A stretch of 10,042 nucleotides of DNA from an uncultured Bilophila sp. (GTDB lineage Bacteria > Desulfobacterota > Desulfovibrionia > Desulfovibrionales > Desulfovibrionaceae). The notes beneath the pieces are model-generated. The model worked only from the letters and a program-made list of their open reading frames with translations, had not been told where the DNA came from and did not search any database. The position numbers and the translations under genes are program-made. Shown one piece after another: positions 7,064 to 10,042 of this stretch (position 1 is its first letter; every line of letters starts with the position of its first letter). Where the stretch lies: positions 1 through 10,042 of the forward strand of contig CABKMN010000083.1 in assembly GCA_902373525.1 (NCBI GenBank). The letters are read 5' to 3'.

Positions 7064-7843
7064 CTATTTCGTGTGGCACTGGTTGCACTGGTCCTTGCGG
7101 AACGGCCCCTTGCCGAGCTTTTCGTGGCATTTCATACAGTTGCCGTGGAAGGCCGCCATACGGTCGGGGATGAGGTCCGCGGGCTTCACGTCCCCGTGGC
7201 AGACCGTGCAGTCGGCGTCGCCGGGGTTCACGTCCACAGGCTCGCCGGACGCGACCAGCTTGCGGTTGTCCGTAAAGGGATGGCAGCCGGTGCAGCCCTT
7301 CATGCCCTCGTCGAACCATTCCTGATGGCAGGTCGCGCACTTGGCATGCGCCGCGGTCCGCATGTCGGGGATGGTCCCCATCGGCCTGTCGAGGTGGCAG
7401 GCCGTGCAGCGGGCCGGTTCCGGCTCGATGTCGGCGTCGGCGTGATGGCAGTCGGTGCAGGAAAGGCCGTACTCTTCGGCGTGGGCCGCGTGGTCCCACT
7501 TCGCGGGCGCGCTGCCCATGTGGTGGCAGGTCGCGCAGGTGGTTTCGTCGTCGGCAAAGGCGGCGACGTGGTCCTCGCGGAACGAGCCGCCGAAATCAAT
7601 GCCGTGGCACGCGCCGCAGGGCTGGACGTTCTCCCGCGGTTTCCCCGACTCGTGGTGGCAGGTTTCACAGGCCACCTTGTAGTCCTCGGCGTGACGCTGA
7701 TGGTCGAACACGACCCGGCCCCCGGCGTTTTCGAGCAGGAGGCGGACGGGCGTTCCCCCCGTCGAGTCATGGGTGTAGCCCACGACCGCCACCACGGCCA
7801 TCAGACAGCAAAAAACGGTGACAAAGACGTAACGTCGCGGCAT
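7064..7843 (-). CDS. Decaheme c-type cytochrome, Rnf-associated
   Basis: A 259-residue protein with ten CxxCH haem-binding motifs, beginning at residues 59, 76, 103, 129, 146, 169, 184, 212, 236 and 253. Extra histidines in HHxxx and HA contexts can serve as distal ligands, as in cytochrome c3/c7-type folds. Residues 5-22 form a hydrophobic N-terminal segment, either a signal peptide or an anchor, placing the haems in the periplasm; no obvious cleavage site is seen. ATG at 7843 is chosen because AAGGAAAGG precedes it; a TTG 13 codons earlier is less likely. As first gene of the rnf operon it should exchange electrons between Rnf and periplasmic cytochromes. In D. vulgaris a decaheme cytochrome gene (called dhcA, as I recall) occupies the same place. 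Confidence 0.93.
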   Translation of the reverse strand: MPRRYVFVTVFCCLMAVVAVVGYTHDSTGGTPVRLLLENAGGRVVFDHQRHAEDYKVACETCHHESGKPRENVQPCGACHGIDFGGSFREDHVAAFADDETTCATCHHMGSAPAKWDHAAHAEEYGLSCTDCHHADADIEPEPARCTACHLDRPMGTIPDMRTAAHAKCATCHQEWFDEGMKGCTGCHPFTDNRKLVASGEPVDVNPGDADCTVCHGDVKPADLIPDRMAAFHGNCMKCHEKLGKGPFRKDQCNQCHTK

Positions 7844-8107
7844 GGCAACCTTTCCTTGATGAGATAATGCGACAGCACCCAAAAGGGTTTGACGTTATCA
7901 TGCCACTCCGGTCCACATTTTGGAAGGCACAAATCACCGCATACGGCAACATCTTTTTTCACAAGATCGACGCCGTTCCGTCACCGTCCCGCCACCTTCC
8001 CCGGCTTATCCCCCTCCAACCCGTTCTCACGACAGGACAAGGTCACGCGCCCGCTCCCGGCGCTCCGCCGCCGTCTCCATCCGCCAGCCGCTTCCGTGCT
8101 GAAATAA

Positions 8108-8142
8108 CACTTGATAAATGTCTCACGAGTGATCGTTTTTTT
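8108..8142 (+). terminator. Possible plus-strand hairpin with T7 tract
   Basis: CACTTG (8108-8113) pairs with CGAGTG (8126-8131) with one G-U pair and a 12-base loop, followed after ATCG by seven T residues (8136-8142). It looks like a weak intrinsic terminator on the plus strand, although no plus-strand gene precedes it. It could equally be an operator for the minus-strand operon, or chance. Confidence 0.2.
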
Positions 8143-8209
8143 GGCCCGCCGCCGCACGCGTTCCGCCGGACGCCTCCGCCGGTGCGCCGCCCCTGTCGAC
8201 AGCGCTTCC

Positions 8210-8288
8210 GAAACGCCCCGGTCCGCACGGCAGGCGACAGCGTGAGCACCTACCGTTGCGCCCGCTGAAACGCCCCCGGTCCGCACGG
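8210..8288. repeat. Two copies of a 21-22 base direct repeat
   Basis: GAAACGCCCCGGTCCGCACGG at 8210-8230 recurs as GAAACGCCCCCGGTCCGCACGG at 8267-8288, with one inserted C and a start-to-start distance of 57 bases. The second copy forms the left half of the hairpin at 8267-8304; the first copy lacks the pairing partner. Confidence 0.7.
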
Positions 8289-8304
8289 GGACAGGGGGCG
8301 TTTC
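8267..8304 (-). terminator. Hairpin after the EFR1 gene, likely terminator
   Basis: GAAACGCCCCC (8267-8277) and GGGGGCGTTTC (8294-8304) are perfect 11-bp complements, with a smaller GTCC/GGAC stem inside the loop. It starts 61 bases after the EFR1 stop codon. The minus-strand arm ends in TTTC without a longer U-tract, so efficiency is uncertain. It probably separates EFR1 transcription from the cytochrome-rnf operon. Confidence 0.55.
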
Positions 8305-8365
8305 TCTCGGGAATGTTTCCCGGCAAGGGCGGGCGCAAACCGCCGGTTTCCCGGCGTCCCGCAGC

Positions 8366-9157
8366 CTACAGGAACAGTTCGGGCTCGCGGCGTTCCGTAC
8401 AGCGGGCGGCGAGGCCCGCCATCTGGGCGGCGAAGGCGGAAGCGGCCTCGGGAATCGGGCCGCGCACCCCGACGGGACAGACGCGCACGCAGCCGAAGCA
8501 GAACAGGCATTTTTCCGGCGCGGTCACGGTGAAGGTTTCGGGATCGATGATGCCCGCCGGGCAGAGGCGGGCGCACTGCCCGCACCGGATGCAGGCCTCG
8601 GCGTCGAGCAGCGCGGGCGCGAACGGCGTGGGCTTGTACTCCCTGTACGGCGTGTGTCCGGGCACGTCGAGCGGCGGGATCGGGCCGTCGAGGCCGTCGG
8701 CCTTGGCCCGCAGCGCGCTGCCGAAGCGGCGCATGACGGCGAGGTCGGCGGCGTCGGGGCGTCCCCGGCCCATATCGGGATTGAGGCTGTGCTGGGCCAC
8801 GAACGCGGCGGCTCCGAGCGCGGCGCAGCCCGCGGCCTCGCCAAGCGTCTTCAGTTCGAGTACGGCGTCGTCGTAGTGGCGGTTCCCGTACACGGCGACC
8901 GGCACGAACGGCGTCCCCCGCCCGCGCAGAGGCAGCCCCTTATGGAACGGGGACGGGATGCGCCCGTAGTACACGGGCATCCCGACGACGACCAGTTCGT
9001 CGGGACCGCATTTCAGGGTGTCGGCGCGGCTTTCCGGATCGGTCCAGTCGATTTCGGCCAGCTCGGAGCAGCCGAAGCCCTCCGCTATCGCGCGCAGGGT
9101 CCGTTTCGTCGTTCCGGTCGGGCTGAAAGAAGCGATGGTGACGCGCGTGATGTTCAT
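8366..9157 (-). CDS. EFR1-type flavodoxin-ferredoxin fusion protein
   Basis: A 263-residue soluble electron carrier or oxidoreductase joining two modules. The N-terminal flavodoxin-like part has a phosphate-binding loop SFSPTGTTK (10-18), a second flavin loop region PVYYGRIP (61-68) and VYGNRHYDDA (89-98). The C-terminal part is a two-cluster ferredoxin: Cys189/192/195/199 (CIRCGQCARLCP) and Cys217/220/223/227 (CLFCFGCVRVCP). There is no signal peptide, so it acts in the cytoplasm. Proteins of this layout are annotated as EFR1 family ferrodoxin; their partners are mostly unknown. The ATG at 9157 follows AAGGAG at about 9 bases. It lies upstream of the rnf operon on the same strand but is separated by a hairpin and 522 bases, so it is likely its own unit. 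A link to Rnf through low-potential electrons is inference. Confidence 0.9.
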   Translation of the reverse strand: MNITRVTIASFSPTGTTKRTLRAIAEGFGCSELAEIDWTDPESRADTLKCGPDELVVVGMPVYYGRIPSPFHKGLPLRGRGTPFVPVAVYGNRHYDDAVLELKTLGEAAGCAALGAAAFVAQHSLNPDMGRGRPDAADLAVMRRFGSALRAKADGLDGPIPPLDVPGHTPYREYKPTPFAPALLDAEACIRCGQCARLCPAGIIDPETFTVTAPEKCLFCFGCVRVCPVGVRGPIPEAASAFAAQMAGLAARCTERREPELFL

Positions 9158-9182
9158 GGTGCGGCTCTCCTTTTTCGGTTGA

Positions 9183-9207
9183 ATGACGGCTGATGACTGT
9201 TAATGAC
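9183..9207. promoter_or_regulatory. Three 10-bp spaced ATGAC repeats upstream of EFR1
   Basis: ATGAC occurs at 9183-9187, 9193-9197 and 9203-9207, exactly one helical turn apart, 26-50 bases before the EFR1 start codon. On the minus strand the half-sites read AAGTCAT, CAGTCAT and CCGTCAT. These resemble the CTGTCAT half-site of Pho boxes, but with 10-bp rather than 11-bp spacing. A direct-repeat operator is plausible; the regulator is unknown. Confidence 0.35.
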
Positions 9208-9214
9208 TTTTGAA

Positions 9215-9277
9215 GGAGGAACGCCTCCGGCGGGCAGGGCGCCGCCCTGCACCCGCTGGGGGGCAAGCGCCCCCCAG
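9215..9277. repeat. Three consecutive short GC hairpins
   Basis: GGAGG/CCTCC (9215-9219 with 9224-9228), GCAGGGC/GCCCTGC (9234-9240 with 9244-9250, loop GCC) and CTGGGGGGC/GCCCCCCAG (9256-9264 with 9269-9277, loop AAGC) follow each other closely. The third is followed by ACCCC, giving the same CCCCAGACCCC junction as at 4941-4951. The set looks like a REP-type element. Confidence 0.65.
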
Positions 9278-9292
9278 ACCCCGGCGTAACGT

Positions 9293-9348
9293 CCCGGATG
9301 CCGTCGCCCCCGAAACGCTCCGCTTTTTCGGCGGCGACGGCATCCGGG
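9293..9348. repeat. Palindrome with perfect 16-bp arms
   Basis: CCCGGATGCCGTCGCC (9293-9308) is perfectly complementary to 9333-9348. Inside, CCGAAA pairs with TTTCGG after one mismatch, leaving a loop of about 10 bases. It follows directly on the hairpin series at 9215-9277. No gene ends nearby on the plus strand, so a simple terminator role is not obvious. Confidence 0.75.
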
Positions 9349-9668
9349 CCGCCCTGTCGGCATCGGACGTTTCCCCCATGCAAGGAGGAAAGGCACCATG
9401 CCGGTCCCTTTCGGCGGCGTCCCGGTTATGCAAGGGCAAAGGCGTTCCTACGAGGAAAGGCGGCGCACGGGCGCGGACGTTTTCCCTTGCGCGGGGAGAA
9501 AAGGCATGGTGAGGATGCTATCATTTCATCGGAGGCAATACCATGAAAAAGGGGGGCACCGTCCGGCATGTTCCCGGCGGCGCTCTCCTCCGGCGGGTGG
9601 CCCTCAATACGAAAAAACGCTCCGCCGCACCGACGCCTGAAAAGACGCAGACGGGAAAACGTCGAAAA

Positions 9669-9850
9669 CCGTTCCGCACGCGAGAGGAACAAACGGACGG
9701 AGTTCCGAGAAGGGAGGATACTTCTTGAACCGTTCCGCGCGGGAAAAGCTCTCCAAGGCGACTGACGGCGGGCATGGCATCCCCCCCAAAAGCATGGCCC
9801 CACCCACGGAGGCGCACGGGAGTACCGCTCCGCACGAGAGGAACAAAAGG
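9669..9850. repeat. Two copies of a 26-28 base repeat containing GAGAGGAACAAA
   Basis: The stretch at 9669-9696 (CCGTTCCGCACG, then CGAGAGGAAC, AAACGG) recurs at 9825-9850 with two substitutions and a two-base deletion. Start-to-start distance is 156 bases. A related sequence, CCGTTCCGCGCGGGAAAAGC, lies between them at 9730-9749. All resemble palindromes in the rnfC-rnfD gap. Confidence 0.6.
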
Positions 9851-10008
9851 TCCTTATGGCAAAACCACGCCGCGCCGCCGGGAAACACAAGGACGGGGAA
9901 AAACGTCCCTCCGTGCCGCTCTTCCTTCAATAAGAAGGACCACACCGCCCCGAAACCCCGCCCACGCGGAACATCAGGAAGAGGGATTCGATAAGGGCGA
10001 AAGTCTTT

Positions 10009-10042
10009 GAAGAGGAAAGAGAGGGGGTTTGGGGGAGGGGAA
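10009..10042. repeat. Start of a G-rich repeat cut by the window edge
   Basis: The sequence GAGAGGGGG, then TTTGGGGGAGGGGAA, at the right edge resembles the minus-strand flank and stem of the hairpin at 4903-4946 (GAGAGGGG, AGGGG, TCTGGGGAGGGG). The second half of the expected hairpin would lie outside the window. Confidence 0.4.

Larger units (their letters stand above)
7844..8365. other. Intergenic region upstream of the cytochrome-rnf operon
   Basis: No gene is recognised in these 522 bases. The operon promoter should lie here on the minus strand. The 7860-7970 part is less GC-rich than its surroundings, but no -35/-10 or sigma-54 pair could be defended. A TTGTGAA half-site lies on the minus strand at 7964-7958; it matches half of a Rex or CRP/FNR-like operator but has no proper second half. 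An AT-rich patch with an inverted repeat and a T7 run lies at 8108-8142. The right end holds a hairpin that probably ends the EFR1 transcript, and a direct repeat. Confidence 0.6.
9158..10042. other. Hairpin-rich flank with no convincing gene
   Basis: No protein family is recognisable on either strand. From left to right the stretch holds the EFR1 leader with three ATGAC repeats (9183-9207), four consecutive hairpins (9215-9348), and a long series of small TTCC/GGAA palindromes (9370-9391, 9445-9457, 9480-9502, 9671-9690, 9733-9745). The right edge has the start of a G-rich repeat. Two short plus-strand frames with fair ribosome sites (9543-9728 and 9725-9994) overlap by 4 bases, but their Lys/Arg-rich products resemble nothing I know. 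Confidence 0.6.

Noticed and set aside
3073..7173. Very long open frame of 1366 codons on the plus strand
   Set aside because: It lies antisense to rnfE through rnfC, reflects high GC codon bias of the real genes, and gives His/Arg/Gly-rich text with no domain.
7844..7882. TTG start at 7882 giving 13 more residues on the cytochrome
   Set aside because: The ATG at 7843 has AAGGAAAGG just upstream and gives a direct positively charged plus hydrophobic N-terminus.
7944..7967. Rex or CRP/FNR-type operator upstream of the cytochrome gene
   Set aside because: Only one half-site (TTGTGAA on the minus strand) is good; the second half does not match, so a site could not be supported.
9669..9850. CRISPR-like array from repeated 26-28 base units
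   Set aside because: Only two diverged copies with 130 bases between them and other palindromes inside; no regular repeat-spacer pattern and no cas genes.

Overview
The window carries a complete Rnf-type electron transport operon. Its gene order, decaheme cytochrome, ApbE and high GC content point to a Desulfovibrio-like sulfate reducer (Desulfovibrionaceae). The genus-level call is inference from gene order and protein features, because no taxonomic marker gene is present. All recognisable genes lie on the minus strand, so the operon reads from right to left.

Layout from right to left: a flank of about 0.9 kb with no convincing gene but many small hairpins (9158-10042); an EFR1-type flavodoxin-ferredoxin fusion (8366-9157) ending in a strong hairpin; a 522-base intergenic region (7844-8365); a decaheme c-type cytochrome (7064-7843); rnfC (5836-7053); a 960-base gap without a recognisable gene (4876-5835); then the tightly packed run rnfD, rnfG, rnfE, rnfA, rnfB, apbE (4875 down to 70). 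Within this last run the junctions are 3, 10, -4, 16 and -4 bases. A perfect 25-bp inverted repeat (4-57) follows apbE and is the likely end of the operon.

Function: RnfB receives or donates ferredoxin electrons. RnfA and RnfE carry electrons across the membrane. RnfG bears a covalent FMN attached by ApbE on the outer face. The decaheme cytochrome probably links the complex to the periplasmic cytochrome c pool. RnfC lacks the glycine-rich FMN/NADH loop seen in E. coli RsxC, and RnfD lacks the threonine that normally carries its covalent FMN. Together these losses suggest a complex that exchanges electrons between ferredoxin and periplasmic cytochromes rather than between ferredoxin and NAD. 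This is the most interesting reading of the window. It rests on motif comparison from memory and needs alignment and biochemistry.

The three gene-poor stretches share short imperfect palindromes and G-rich hairpins. They look like dispersed repeats of this genome. One such stretch interrupts the operon between rnfC and rnfD.
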